From Synchiropus splendidus (lineage: Eukaryota > Chordata > Actinopteri > Syngnathiformes > Callionymidae), in contig NC_071348.1 of NCBI RefSeq assembly GCF_027744825.2, positions 21,485,563-21,549,562 of the forward strand: a stretch of DNA of 64,000 bases, in the 5' to 3' direction. Numbering within the stretch: the first letter of the stretch is position 1; each line of letters begins with the position of its first letter. Below are positions 41,752-53,089 of the stretch, one piece after another. The position numbers and the translations under genes are program-made. The notes below the pieces were generated by a model. It did no database searches. It saw only the letters and a program-made list of their open reading frames with translations, and was not told the origin of the DNA.

Positions 41752-42812
41752 ATGACGGTGAAACACATCATTAAAAGAGTTTATTACAATCCTCTTCACC
41801 CCGGGACCTCTGGAGGTGTGAGTCGCCTTCGTCCAGGGGTGCAGGATGAGACTGGAAAACCAGTCAGTTCTAAATCTATTGAAGATTTTTCATCAAAACA
41901 GGATGCTTACACCGTGCGTAAACCAGCCGAGAAGCAGAGTATTTGTTCACAGGCCTCTTCAACAATTCCAGGCCGACCGATGGGACACGCAGGCATTGGC
42001 TAGATATAACGACGATCAAAATTACTTATTGACCGTTATAGATGTATTTTCAAAGAAGGCCTATTTACGCACTTTAAAAAGAAAAACTGCGATTGAGACA
42101 ATGAAGGCGTTTGAATCAGTGCTGAATGAGAGCGGGACGCCTGCAAAGCTACAGACGGATGATGGGAAAGCATTTTTTAGCAAGAGTTTCCGGGCTTTGA
42201 TGGAAAGGAAGAGAATTATTCATTTTTCAACAGCGAGTGACTTTAAGGCCTCTGTGGTTGAGAGATTTAACTGCACTCTTAAAAATCGGATGTGGAGATA
42301 TTTTACAGCTAAAAAGATTACATTACATCGAGGTTTTACAGGATCTAGTAAAGAGTTATAATCACAGCTATCACAGTAGTATAAAAATGACACCGATGGA
42401 AGTAACTAAAGAAAATAGTCTGCAAGTGTTTGACAATCTTTACATTAGACCGTCGAAAGGTCGACAGAAGCCAAAATTTAAGGAGGGCGATCATGTTAGG
42501 ATATCAAAACTATGAGGTGTATTTCACAAAAAGTATGAGCAGAGTTTTACAGAAGAGATATTCACGATAACTGAATGTATCCACCGCAACCCGCCTGTAC
42601 ATAAATTGAAAGATTTCGACGGTGAACCCATCCAGCGGTCATTTTATGATCAAGAATTACAAAGAGTGCAACTGGTTAAGGAAGTATTTCACGCTGAAAA
42701 GATTCTCAAGGAACGCGTCGTTAAAGGAGAAAGACAGGTCTTTGTCCAGTGGAAGAACTGGCCTGAAAAATTCAAAAGGTGGGTAAAAGCTTCAGGTATA
42801 AAAAATATATAA
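41752..42812 (+). pseudogene. Maverick retroviral-type integrase with chromodomain (copy B)
   Basis: Starts at ATG 41752 (KHIIKRVYYNPLHPGTSGGV). A frameshift near 41930 leads to the catalytic core: TVIDVFSKKAYLRTLKRK (first Asp), LQTDDGKAFFSKSF (second Asp), FKASVVERFNCTLKNRMW (Glu). Further frame changes occur near 42300 and 42515. The C-terminal chromodomain, RQVFVQWKNWPEKFKRWVKA, ends at 42812. The DDE triad is visible but no single frame covers it. Confidence 0.9.
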
Positions 42813-42846
42813 GACGATCCTCCTTTACAACAGGCATCATATCATC

Positions 42847-43709
42847 ATGTACGGCTCAAAGAACGCACGCTTCTATGTGACTTTACCATCAAAGGCCAGT
42901 GCAAAAGTTTTTAAAGACAACTCGATTGGTACTTTCCGCGTTGATTTAGCACAACATATCGATTTAAACGGAAAATGGGAGGTTGCTTTGACGGAGATTA
43001 CATACCCTCACACATGGAATAATATTCCGGAGGATGCGGCATCATTTTACTGGAAACCGAACCCTAGAAGACCTGATTCCAACACAAACACGACTCCCCC
43101 GAGGGGATCAGAATCAGATGCTAACAGGTTGCGGCGCTATAAAGATGAATTTCACAGAGCCATGAGACGCCAGCGCCTCAGCTCAGAGGACAAAAGACGA
43201 ATCGCGAGTGGTTGATTGACATTTCAAAATGGCGGGAAGAGATATTTCCAAACTGAAGTTCAAGGGTGGATATTAAAACTCTATTAATCAGATTTCAACC
43301 GAGTTGGAGCAAACCTTTAAAAAAACCAATGACGATATACGCTTCCTGTTTGACGGTGCACGGCAAAAAATTGATCTTCAAGGAGACGGTCAGAACCTAA
43401 TGCTTTTTAAGTGAGTTCAGAGTGCCCCATCCTGATTTAAAAGCGGGGTTTTACCATCGCTACTGTTACAGCGACGCTGTAAGACCGCAGCTTGTAGGGG
43501 ATGCGTATGCACCGCTCTTAAGAATGGTGGAAATCAAGGGTAGTTACTCAGATATAATCACACAGCATTTTAACCCTGCTTACTATTTACCGGTTGCCAA
43601 GAGCCATATTGAAAATATTCAGTTACAAATTAAATCAGATCTTAACAAACCAGTCAATTTTACCTTTGGAAAGGTGGTGGTGACTCTACACTTTAGACCT
43701 GTTACTTGA
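42847..43709 (+). pseudogene. Maverick minor capsid (penton-like) protein, copy B
   Basis: ATG 42847, FYVTLPSKASAKVFKDNSIG, then KWEVALTEITYPHTWNNIPE; a stop at 43213 and frame changes follow. The C-terminal part is open from 43422 (RYCYSDAVRPQLVGDAYAPL; HFNPAYYLPVAKSHIENIQ) to 43709. Copy A lacks some of these lesions and has others. Confidence 0.75.
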
Positions 43710-43811
43710 GAGGATATTATATAACCCTTTAATCGTCGTCTGGAAATCCATTCATCATCACAACACCAGAGAGATAACCAGCCTTTGCAGACCAAGTCAT
43801 AAACAAACACA

Positions 43812-44244
43812 ATGGTCCACACAGGCTTAAGAGACGACCCGCACAGATTTGTACAATATTATGAAAAACAGGTGGGCGGAGATCTACCCGGTTTCTACGG
43901 TGACCCGGTTATGTACGGACGAGGCATCCGTTCCCTCTTCTCAAAAATGTTTTGGTTTGTATCATGGATCATCAGGAATTGTCAAAGCGAAACCCCATCT
44001 CAAATAAGACGTGGGTAACATAGCCTTGGATATGTTCACCCATACCGTGAGAGGAATGAGCGATCAACAGAGACAGGAAGGGTCAGGCGGTATAGCCGTC
44101 TTATCACGAAGGACAAAGAGACGCCCTCCAGGACGATGTGTAAGACAGAGCTCAAATAAACGTCCAAACAAAAAAAGAAAGAAGTCCGTTGACAGAAGCA
44201 AATGGGCCAAGAGGAAGTCCAGAGGGAGCTCTGATATATTTTAA
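43812..44244 (+). pseudogene. Maverick pX/pVI-like basic protein, copy B
   Basis: Same protein as 331-768 with MYGRGIR at the adenain-type site. A frameshift at about 44010 breaks it within the hydrophobic segment; the basic C-terminal part continues in another frame to 44244. A TATA-like ATTATATAACCC lies at about 43718. Confidence 0.7.
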
Positions 44245-44264
44245 AAAACCTTATATACAGTAAC

Positions 44265-45531
44265 ATGGCGCTCCTACACCAGAAATCTGCTGAATGCACA
44301 TTGGCAGAACTGGATTTATTCACGCCGCCAATTACGCAGCTTTCCAATTTACACTGAAATTGCTCCAGTAGCCGCTATCAGCGAAGGAGGACCGATTGAG
44401 TTTTTTTATAGCAGGAGACGGTGAAAAGTATCTAGACCTAAACGACACCCTTCTACACGTGCGTGCAAGAATTACTAACACTGATAGCACACCGCTGGCT
44501 AACGACGCAACAGTCGGTCTCATGAATTATCCTCTAAACACCATCTTTGACCAGTGTGATGTGGTCCTGGGGGATCGGAGGATTTCGCAGTCCAGTTCCA
44601 CTCACCCGTACAGAGCTATGATCAAAACACTTCTCAACTTTTCAGGCGACACTCTTAAAACACAGTTTAGCGCCGGTCTTTTTTACCAAGACACACCTGT
44701 GTTGGTTGACTGTAAACGGTCCCAACGCAGGCCTGAATAAACGGGCAGAGTTCACGAGCAGATCCAGAGAAGAACATCTTCTCGGTCCTCTCCACGGCGA
44801 CATATTTTTCTGTGAGACACTGTTATTAAACTCACTAGGGCGAATGATGCCTTCTGCCTGACCGGACCCCACGACTCCACCTTTCGTCTGAAAATCCTTG
44901 GCGCCTCTCTGTTTGTGAAGAAAGTCTGTCACAACCTCTTCCGCTGACGTCACCGCCCAACCCACCTAGTCACATCCATACCTGCCTCCAATCTCCTGAA
45001 GGTATAAAGACCCGACCAACCTGCCAGTCCTAGCCTGTTCGTCAACCCTTCATGGTTTGTCTTCAAGCGAGATATTCCGCTATTTGCCACTGCCTGGATA
45101 TTGCATTATCTGAGTTATTTCAGTCGGTCTTTTCTGCCTTAGAACTTCAGCCTGCCTGCACCTCTACTCCACAACCTTCACCTCCTTCATTGCCATAGCG
45201 CAGCCAGCTGGACTCCTGGACCCTCACCAGCCACTTGTCTGGGATCTCCACCACGGCATATACCATGATTTTAGCTACAGGAAGACATTTGAAGGATCTA
45301 CCTCTAAGCATTGACTGCGAAGGTTTTAACAGCGGTTATTCACTGTTTGCATTTAATCTCAATCCAGCCGACAACAACGACGCTCTCTCCCCTGTCTCAA
45401 ATGGGAATTTAAGACTGGAGATGAGATTCATAGTACCCTTACCAAACACCGTAATACTGATTGTGTACGCTTGTTATGATTCCATTCTGGAGATTGATGC
45501 GAAAAGACAAGTGCTGGTGGACTATTATTAA
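44265..45531 (+). pseudogene. Maverick major capsid protein (copy B), interrupted
   Basis: ATG 44265. A ~14-base deletion near 44345 causes an early stop; the frame recovers by 44396 (EKYLDLNDTLLHVRARITNT). Coding similarity continues to about 44926 (DSTFRLKILGASLFVKKV), through a frame change near 44710. An LTR-like insertion then occupies 44927-45255, and the C-terminal part resumes (LSIDCEGFNSGYSLFAFNLN) to 45531. Compared with the family a large central part is missing. Double jelly-roll capsid by homology to the F54H12.2-like family. Confidence 0.75.
44927..45255 (+). repeat. Partial LTR inserted in the capsid gene
   Basis: Begins TGTCACAACC, contains GGTATAAAGACC (about 45000) like a retrotransposon promoter, and is not homologous to the capsid gene. 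I find no TGACA-type end, so it is probably the 5' part of an LTR. Confidence 0.5.
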
Positions 45532-45537
45532 AAAGTT

Positions 45538-45940
45538 ATGGACAATCTCCAGTTACAGAGGCTGCTGAGAGGTCTCTTGAGCGACACATTTTACGGTGTA
45601 TGGCCGTCGGATAAGTTGCCTCAATTTACACAACCCCCTCAGACCGCCTGAATATTTAATCGTCAACACACATCCGGCACATAAACCAGGAGAGCACTGG
45701 CAGAGTTTAACTCTCGAAGAAGACGGTAGAACAACTTTCTTTGACTCATTTGGAATGGGGCCCTACTTTGCACATTACCCTGAAAGTATTTTAAAGTTTC
45801 TCAAGAAACATTCAGGCAACATCAAGTACAACAATGGTCTACTACAGAACCCTCTATCGTTTGTATGTGGTCATTGTAAGTGCCAAAGTAAGTTTCACTT
45901 GATATTGTTTACACTGTTAGGTAGTCGTTTTGTGGTTTAG
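45538..45940 (+). pseudogene. Maverick adenain-type cysteine protease
   Basis: ATG 45538; a one-base frame change near 45640 splits it. The active-site pattern is visible: His in KPGEHWQSLTL, Asp in TTFFDSFGM, Gln in GLLQNPLSF and Cys in VCGHC. The end after CGHC is lost. In adenoviruses this protease matures virion proteins at (M/I/L)xGx|G sites, one of which occurs in the neighbouring pX/pVI-like protein. Confidence 0.85.
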
Positions 45941-46773
45941 TGCTTTACATAAATATATGTGGGTTTTAATTTGAAGGCCACTTTTGTCTTTTGAAAAAAA
46001 CGGCGGATGCGCAAGGTAAGCTCGTGGTTGATTTGTGTTGGGTTGTTAAGAACAACATGGACATATAGGTTTTGACCGTTAAGTTTGGATTTTTGGATGT
46101 TCCTGAGACCATTACTTTCAATAAAGGAGGATCAAGTTCCACGGCACAAGCTTCAGTTAGTTTTTTATGTTTTTTTGATTCCCGTCCAGGAGAAGCTCGG
46201 GGAAAATATATTCGTACGGATGTACTGGTGAGAACGATGAAAATGGAAACATTCGGGGCAAAGGAGGAACAAGTCAGAAACTAACGTCGTTCACAACAAT
46301 AGAGGTAGCAAACTATTGGAGTTTGCAATCACAGTCATCATTGCATCTTCTACCTCCATCATCGTGCTAGAGGGCTGTGTATCCAAGAAGTATTAAGTCT
46401 ATACAGTGACGATACCTTAAAATATGACCTCATGGTATACAACTTTGTGAAAGGACATCAACAATGTCTAAAAAGATGTGCACACTGTCCGTGGAAACAA
46501 CATACTCTGTTCTCTTCTGTATTTTAAAGACTATTGTGACTAATCCTATTTTGTTTGTTCGTGTGTTAAAAAAAATCTGTAATCAGGAGACCAGCTTTCA
46601 GCTATACTTTTCTTTCGCAAGATAGAATTCGATTTAAGTCTCTGATATTGAGCCCTCGCTTTAGGATTGGACAGCAGTGTGAGAGGGATGTTTAGCTTTA
46701 ATAATGTGACGAGAAACTAGGACCATCCCGCAGGTTATGGAGAACTTCTTTTATTATGCGGTAGGGAAAGGTA
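45941..46773. other. Junction between convergent Maverick gene blocks
   Basis: No recognised gene. A plus-strand frame at 46072-46284 (70 codons, KFGFLDVPETITFNKGG) is unassigned. The convergent layout suggests this holds the 3' ends and polyadenylation signals of both transcription units. Confidence 0.4.
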
Positions 46774-47259
46774 CTAGAATATATCAATCACATGAGAGCC
46801 TTTTACAGCATTTCCTTCATACATAAATTTGCCATTCATATTCCAACCATCACCATTTTTGGATATCCTCTGGATAATGTATTCAGCATTTCTTCGAGCT
46901 TTTGACGGAAGGATATTTAGAATATCCTGACCCAAGTCATCTGTTACAAAGGGTGTTTTTAGAACACTTTCGACACGACTGTCAGAGTCGTGGGGGTGAT
47001 CGCTGACTCTGTCTCGTTGTAAAGTCAGAGTTACTCTCCTTTGGTCTCTCTGATCCTGTTTTGTAAAGGTTAAATATCTCTGCAATAGAGCATCATACTT
47101 TTTAATCTTCTCATACGAGTTTAACTGAGAATCATTCAGAATGGTCCTCATCTTCTCATTCAATTCATCTTTGGCAGTTTCACAGATGTCGGAGGTTGGA
47201 CTTGATAACTGGTTAATTTGCTGAGGAGAGACCAGATACATTTTCTGGACAGTCTTCAT
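46774..47259 (-). CDS. Maverick conserved-type 161-codon protein, intact
   Basis: ATG 47259 to stop at 46774. The N-terminal half is helical and charged (TAKDELNEKMRTILNDSQLN; YDALLQRYLTF). The C-terminal half reads DDLGQDILNILPSKARRNAE and DGWNMNGKFMYEGNAVKGSH, the kind of C-terminal module common in Maverick proteins of unknown function. It lies directly downstream (on the minus strand) of the membrane-peptide gene. No lesion is seen; role unknown, perhaps virion assembly. Confidence 0.6.
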   Translation of the reverse strand: MKTVQKMYLVSPQQINQLSSPTSDICETAKDELNEKMRTILNDSQLNSYEKIKKYDALLQRYLTFTKQDQRDQRRVTLTLQRDRVSDHPHDSDSRVESVLKTPFVTDDLGQDILNILPSKARRNAEYIIQRISKNGDGWNMNGKFMYEGNAVKGSHVIDIF

Positions 47260-47265
47260 CGTGTT

Positions 47266-48247
47266 TTACTTCTTTACAAGTCCTCCTATTAGATTTCCAA
47301 TGATTGGAACGGCAGCCGCTAGCAACGGCAACAGGAATCCTCCCGATTGCTTTATAAGAATCCTTCATCTACGCTTCACGCACGCCTTTTTATTAGCCAA
47401 GAGTCTGATGTTCTCATGATTCCGCTTTTATTTTGTCATGCGAGTCTTGTTTTGTTTTCTTCCTCCGTTCTTCCTGTTTGTGTGGCACATGGCTGGAGCC
47501 AATCAACCCCAGATCACCTGAGTATTAGAGCACCTGGACTCCAGCACCGTGTGCCAGATCGTCCCCTATTATTCCCTGTGATCGACTCCTCTAGTTCCTG
47601 CAGATGGAGTCCTTTGTTCCCTGTGATTTCTTCTCTAGTTTCTGTGACGCTCTCCTTTGTTCCCTGTGGTAACTCCTCGTTCTCTTGGCTCTCCTTGTTC
47701 GTTCTCTTGTTCTGTGCGCTAGTTAGCTTATTTTGGATTTCTTTGTCTTAAACCCTGGTGCCTGAGTTAGTGTTCGGTTTCTTCCTGTTTCCGCCTTTCC
47801 TGGTTTCTTTTGTCTCTATCTCTGTTCATTGTACTTTCGTCTCTCCGTTCCCAAATTTAAGTTGGTTTGATTCTCCCAGTTTGGTGACGCTTTCTGTTTG
47901 GTCTCTTATTCTTGTATATGGACTTCGGCTCGTTTGGTTACTCTGTTTTGGACATTTAGACTTTATCTTGTGTCTCCCGGTTCGGTGACGCTTTCTGTCG
48001 TGATTTTGTTGTTTAATTATTAAAATATTGTTTTTGACTCGGTCCTGCCTTTTGTGACTTTCACCACTGCGCTTGGGTCCCGCTCCACGTCCTTGACCCG
48101 TGACAGATGTTTTTCTTCTGTTTTTTCAGTTTTTTTTAACTGAGCCTGCGACAACAGTACATTCCCCTTCAAAACGTTCAGGGCGATCTCATCGAGAGCT
48201 TGAATAAAGTCCCGAGAACTATGCATCAAAATGTCTTTACGTTTCAT
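47266..48247 (-). pseudogene. Maverick small membrane-peptide gene, split by a solo LTR
   Basis: The N-terminal part, 48247-48106, reads IALNVLKGNVLLSQAQLKKT. After the LTR insertion, the C-terminal part at about 47345-47266 reads SGGFLLPLLAAAVPIIGNLI and ends GGLVKK. A basic middle followed by a Gly-rich hydrophobic end is typical of a small Maverick protein thought to act on membranes. Frame changes exist in the middle. Confidence 0.55.
47434..48105 (+). mobile_element. Solo LTR (gypsy-like)
   Basis: 672 bp with inverted ends TGTCA...TGACA, no internal retroelement coding. I see no clear target duplication (flanks TATTT and GATGT). Its last ~80 bases recur at 19765-19847. Orientation relative to transcription is assumed from a possible TTAAAATAT/AATTATTAAA signal near the right end. 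Confidence 0.7.
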
Positions 48248-48310
48248 TTAAGGAGCATGGTATAGTTCCTTAAGTAAACCTGCGTTTCTTTTTATATGTG
48301 CTGACATGAC

Positions 48311-48876
48311 TTAAGCAGACGTTTTTGGTATGGACACAGTGTGACGTTGATGAGGAAGTATCCCAGTCCTTAGTCTGTAGCGTTCTGGACATGAGGGTGT
48401 TAGATCAACAATTAAGTACCCGTGAGCGCCAGCTGTAGCATCTTCAAAGCTTTCTTGAAAGAAAACTCTTTGAGACGGGTAAACTTGTTGAGCAAGAACT
48501 TTTATCTGCGTTTTATTGCAAGGATACAACTATATTTACTACGATGAAATAAGTTTTGCGTCACCATTATAACACTCATATTTTTATGATGTCTGTCAAA
48601 TGTTTTCTATCAGAAGGAAATACATCTTCATTTTCAAAAGATTTAGGTAAACCTTCAATGAATTTGATATTTTTATTCATCTTTTGCAATTCACTGTACA
48701 TAGGTTCAAAAGACGTATACATACATACAATCTTTATTTACAATTGACATCATCCATCACAAGTATACATGGGTCTTTCCTAACCCTGATGGTCCCACCA
48801 CTAGACATGAAAATGATGTTTTCAAGCGCGGATCAAAATGAATTTCTTCCATAATGACCCAGTCATCCACTCAAAA
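48311..48876 (-). pseudogene. Maverick packaging ATPase (FtsK-HerA/A32 type) remnant
   Basis: On the minus strand the Walker A motif SCLVVGPSGLGKTHVY lies at about 48780-48745. After a frame change, FEPMYSELQKMNKNIKFIEG follows (48700-48610). Then the Walker B segment is missing, and VTQNLFHR (about 48550) and the C-terminal part YPSQRVFFQESFEDATAG, AHGYLIVDLTPSCPERYRLR (48529-48311) resume. The protein would pump DNA into capsids. Internal deletion and frame changes make it dead. Confidence 0.8.
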
Positions 48877-48923
48877 CTCAGAACCCAAAAGGTTTGGTTG
48901 TGCCGTACAAAAAAAATCGTCTC

Positions 48924-51900
48924 TTATCGCACATGTCTCTTATCGAGTTTTGTAGGAACTGATCTGTTTTTTAAAGTGATGTTCTTTTTATCCCTCACAA
49001 TATTGTGTTGATGGGTCTCAAGCACCCCATCAGGTGAATTCTGTAAATAGCCCTCTACACGATCTCTGACGGAGTCAAAGTTTATCTGCTGAAAAGACTC
49101 TTTTGTTTGCATGATACCTTTAACTTTCATCACAACCTTCTTCTGTCCTTTGGTCCTATAACCATATGTCTTAGGACCCGCCGAAGCGAAGTCCTCGATG
49201 CTATCCCCGTCGAGTTCATCAGTCAGATCACTGAGATAGTTACCTAATTTTAAAGGCGTCTTGCTGTCTTTCACCACATATATCAAGCTGTCTGTGTCAA
49301 CATAGAGAACATCCTTCTGCAAGTAAAAGCTCCCATAAAAACATTGGTGCTTTTACCAGGAGGGTAGAGACCCTTGTAACGCCACTGGATCACAACTTTT
49401 TTCTCATCCAGCATGTTAAAGTAGCTGACCTCGTATTTCCCTGAAAGCAAGAAACTGAAAAACTCGTTGGGGTCTGACACTACAGAAACCTGAGACATGT
49501 TCTCTTTCTGACAGAACTTGCCTCAAAGGCTATTAACCAAAGCCTTAGCCACCTGTCTCTTTGCAGGGTTGTGACAAATCTTATCAGCACAAAGCAAAAT
49601 CCCCCGATGTGCTTGATAATCCTAAATGTATTTGTCGTGGCTTTCCTGATCAACGGCCTCAGCAGGGTAACCAGAAGCCTCCTGCTTGCCCTTCAGGAAT
49701 GTACGGATGTAACCTGTGAAAATACAATCGCTAGATCTATCAAAATGCCATACTTCGATAATCTTGGCCACCTTGTATCCCTTGTCCAGAGCCTTGTTGA
49801 ACTCAACCGTGACCCAGACCCCTGTCGAAGCACGCTCATCATCATTATGCGTACAGCCACTGTCTTGGACAATACGACTTGAACAGATACTGCATAACGT
49901 GAAGTGTAATTTACCGCCTGGTCCTCTGTAGGGTAAAACGGGTAATATAAAACCCGAGGAGGATAGACAACCGCCTTGATAAGACCAAAGTACTGTCTGG
50001 GATCCCCAAAGTCCTTGTGAATTTTTCGGGGGTGACCTAGGAACACGTGCTGTTGACGTAAGGATACAGAGGTGACATCAGCGTAATCAACTTTTTCACC
50101 AGGTTGGCCGTGTAACGCAGCTTTAAAGCGCTGGTTCTACCGCCGTAGAGGGCATTACGAGGGTTGAGAGGCTCAGGGGTGTCAAAATCTAAGAGAAAAT
50201 CTCTGAGATTATCACACGATTGTCGAAGTGAACGCCATTCGTGTTCCCAGATGGTAATAAGATGCACCTCATGATCAGACTTTAACGCCTGCTCTCTCTC
50301 CATCGTAGCAGAGTAGAATTCACCATATGGTCTACCTCTTAACAGACAGACTGCATGTGGGTCGACACATGAAGGACAACCGTGGGAGAAATATCCATAA
50401 AACTCCCAGACCTGCTTAACACCGTCAACTTTAGCATAACCGTCAACAAAATACTGGCCAAACACCATCTCCCCACGGTTCAAGGCATGTTGTATCAAAA
50501 TGCCCTGTCTGTGTGATTCCCATAGCTACCAATGGATGGAAGCATGTGAGAACCTCTTGTTACCTTTTATTACATAATTGTTGGGACATGGTATTGCTAA
50601 TGTGTCTGGTTTTAAAAAGTTGGTCCTGAAAACAGCCATACACGCAGAGGTGATTGTTATGGACGAGAGTGCAACACCTGTTTCTTTAAAAAACTCCTCT
50701 CTAAATATCATGCATCCTCTGGCCAGAATGTCAACATCATTTTTACAATAGTGAATAGCTTCACTCCTGAAATTGAAAGAATTATCACGCACAGTATCAT
50801 ACCAGCTTTAAAAATCTTTCTGTTCAGGGTCTGACATGCCCTCGAAGCCGTAGTCTGATGGAGGAGGATACACCCCTATGTAATGCAGACGATCATTCAA
50901 GCTCAACTTGTGTGGAAAAAAAACCCTTGCACTGCTCGGTGAAACCTAGAGCTTTATGCATGAAGCTGAGTCGCATGGCTAGGAATGAGAGAGAGTCGAT
51001 AAATTTTAGCTTGTAGTGAGGATCCTTAAGACAAATATCTTACTACCGGTCATGATTATCCTCTTACCTATTAACCCTTCGTCAAGCATACCTCTGAAGA
51101 CAATGACGCTGTCAAAGCCCCTGGCATTATGTGCAACAAAAACACAACTCTAAACCAATTCTTTCTGAAATATAAAAGAAACGCTCGAACACATTCGAGA
51201 CCATTAAACATCTATTCTTCACCTCTCTGCGTCTTTACACACACTAAAGAAGGGACATGTCTACCTTGGTCGTCTGTAAACGTTTCAAAATCACAACAAA
51301 ACAGATCAGGAGGCTCAGTCTTCCTGGCAATGGGCTGAATGTAGCACTGGTGGACCTCGTTTGTCGATGATAATTCTACATTGCAGATTTTACATTTAAG
51401 CACACCGCAACAACTGTTAGGTTTACCCTGTTTTAATGGGATATACCGGCACCTTCCGCATTTTTCACATTTTTTGTATATCTGGCAGAGACTGCTCCCA
51501 TTAGCGCCAATCTCTTTGTGTCTCACAATGCAGGAAGGTGTTCTACAAACCCGGCAACCATCGCCACAAGTTACAGGCTTTGGGACCTCTGTAGGGCAAA
51601 CAGGATTGTGACAAACGCTACGGTGACCTTTGCAGATGTGTTGTGATTTATCTTCATACCCCTTATGACAGCTGACGCAAAAGTGACGTCTTCCTAAAAA
51701 ACCCTTTGGGTTTTTTACCCCGCAATAGTGTCCCTGAAGTAGAAACAAGTATGAAGGATCCGAACCATCAGCAAAACCTGTGGCATAATGCGCTAATGGT
51801 TGGTTTGCTGTTGTTTTATGAAATACAACAATTTTACGCCTCACTATCCATTCAAACAGGGGTATATCTGTGAATGTGATAGGTGTTTGAGAATCTAAAC

Positions 51901-52860
51901 CAGCTTTGTTTTGTAATTCCCTCCCCAACTCAACACAATCTTGATACGTACGGTTAGGATTAAGGAGACAAGAAAGGCTGATTGCAAAGCAAAGCTGATC
52001 AGTTCCATCACTACCAACTAGAGACTGTAGAGATGTCATCATTTTTTACCAAAAATTTTGGCATGCAGTGTCTTCTTGAGTTTGCGTTTAGCGCTACCTC
52101 GAGGGTTATGCACAATTTGGACCGTTAATTCAATTATCTTACCCATAACTATGACTCTGTCAGATTGCATGGTGTTGCTCAGGAGGGCCTCAAAAGCAGG
52201 GTACATATTTTCCCCGTCACCTTCAACCACAACATTAACATGTTCTTGAACATCTTCACCAACCACTTCAAGCTGAACCACATCCTCTCGATGTGCTAGT
52301 CTCTGCGTTTCATCTGCCAACTCTCTGACCTGTTGCATCAAACCTCTGTAGAAAGTTGCTAAATCAGGAGTGTCGGGTACAGCAGGACGTGTTAGCACCC
52401 TTCTCATCCTATCGGTGTTAAAAGGCTCTATGACTTCTGATTCAATACCGGTACCTCTTACACAGCATCCTTCCTGAACCGAATCACCGTCATCATCAAC
52501 ATTGTCATCGCTACAGCTGGAGCCGGACACATCTATCAGAGGGTCAAGAGCTGGTGTCCCTGAATCAGCCGTCTGTTGATTATCAACAAACCTTTCTTAC
52601 CAATCGCCATTGTCTAAAGAGGTATCAGCCCTACCTTCCCGAGATGATGCAGGAACAATATTTAAAATACGATTATCCTCTCTCTCAGCGAAAAAAAAAA
52701 TGGAGCTCTACATCCTCCTCAGACATGCCGTCAAACAAGCCAGACAGAAACATGCGTGTCGGTGAAGCACTCTGGTCAATGAGGTGTGGTGTAGTGTCCT
52801 GGTTGTGGGTGGATTCAGGGTCAGAACCAGAAGGAAAACCATCATGGTTGGCCACAATTT
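48924..52860 (-). pseudogene. Maverick protein-primed DNA polymerase B
   Basis: 52860-52690: a possible N-terminal acidic piece. 52530-52039: acidic N-terminal domain. 52042-51212: Cys/His-rich zinc region (CGDGCRVCRTPSCIVRHKE and others), then exonuclease I (LFCCDFETFTDD). Exo II, HNARGFDSVIVFRG, is at about 51130; Exo III, YCKNDVDIL, in 50792-50526. 50498-50037 ends with the motif A variant LMSPLYPYVN; 50046-49940 has FGLIKAVVYPPRVLYYPFYP. Motif C, YVDTDSLIYV, is near 49300. Frameshifts and stops divide it into at least six pieces, and the region between 49940 and 49500 is badly decayed. It would replicate the element. Confidence 0.85.
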
Positions 52861-52870
52861 AATAATAATA

Positions 52871-53089
52871 ACAATAAAATAATAATTTAAAATAATTAAT
52901 AAACAAAACAGCAACCTCAAAACTTTAAAAATTCAGGCTCCAAATGGACCTTACTGTGGTTGAACTTCAGTCAGGTCAGTCCACGACGTCTGTTACCACC
53001 AGGTCCTTGTAGTTTTAGGAGCCTCACGACTTCAGACACCAGCGCTTTATTCGTTATGTCCTTCCTGACGATTTCTGTAACGTCACCTT
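52871..53089. other. AT-rich DNA between Maverick B and a LINE
   Basis: A/T-rich, no gene. The Maverick right terminus should be near here but no inverted repeat partner exists in the window. Confidence 0.4.

Larger units (their letters stand above)
40201..52870 (+). mobile_element. Maverick/Polinton copy B, nearly complete gene set
   Basis: Plus-strand block: two upstream ORFs, integrase, penton, pX/pVI-like, major capsid, protease (40201-45940). Minus-strand block: 161-codon ORF, membrane-peptide gene, packaging ATPase, DNA polymerase B (46774-52870). The two blocks converge, as usual in these elements. No terminal inverted repeats are seen: the left end is cut by a retrovirus and the right runs into AT-rich DNA and a LINE. 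Insertions (LTR pieces) and frameshifts make it defective. Confidence 0.9.

Noticed and set aside
44642..44965. 107-codon minus-strand ORF
   Set aside because: Antisense to the recognised capsid coding sequence up to 44926.
47347..47988. Two plus-strand ORFs rich in Ser/Val/Phe
   Set aside because: They lie inside a solo LTR and have no protein family features.
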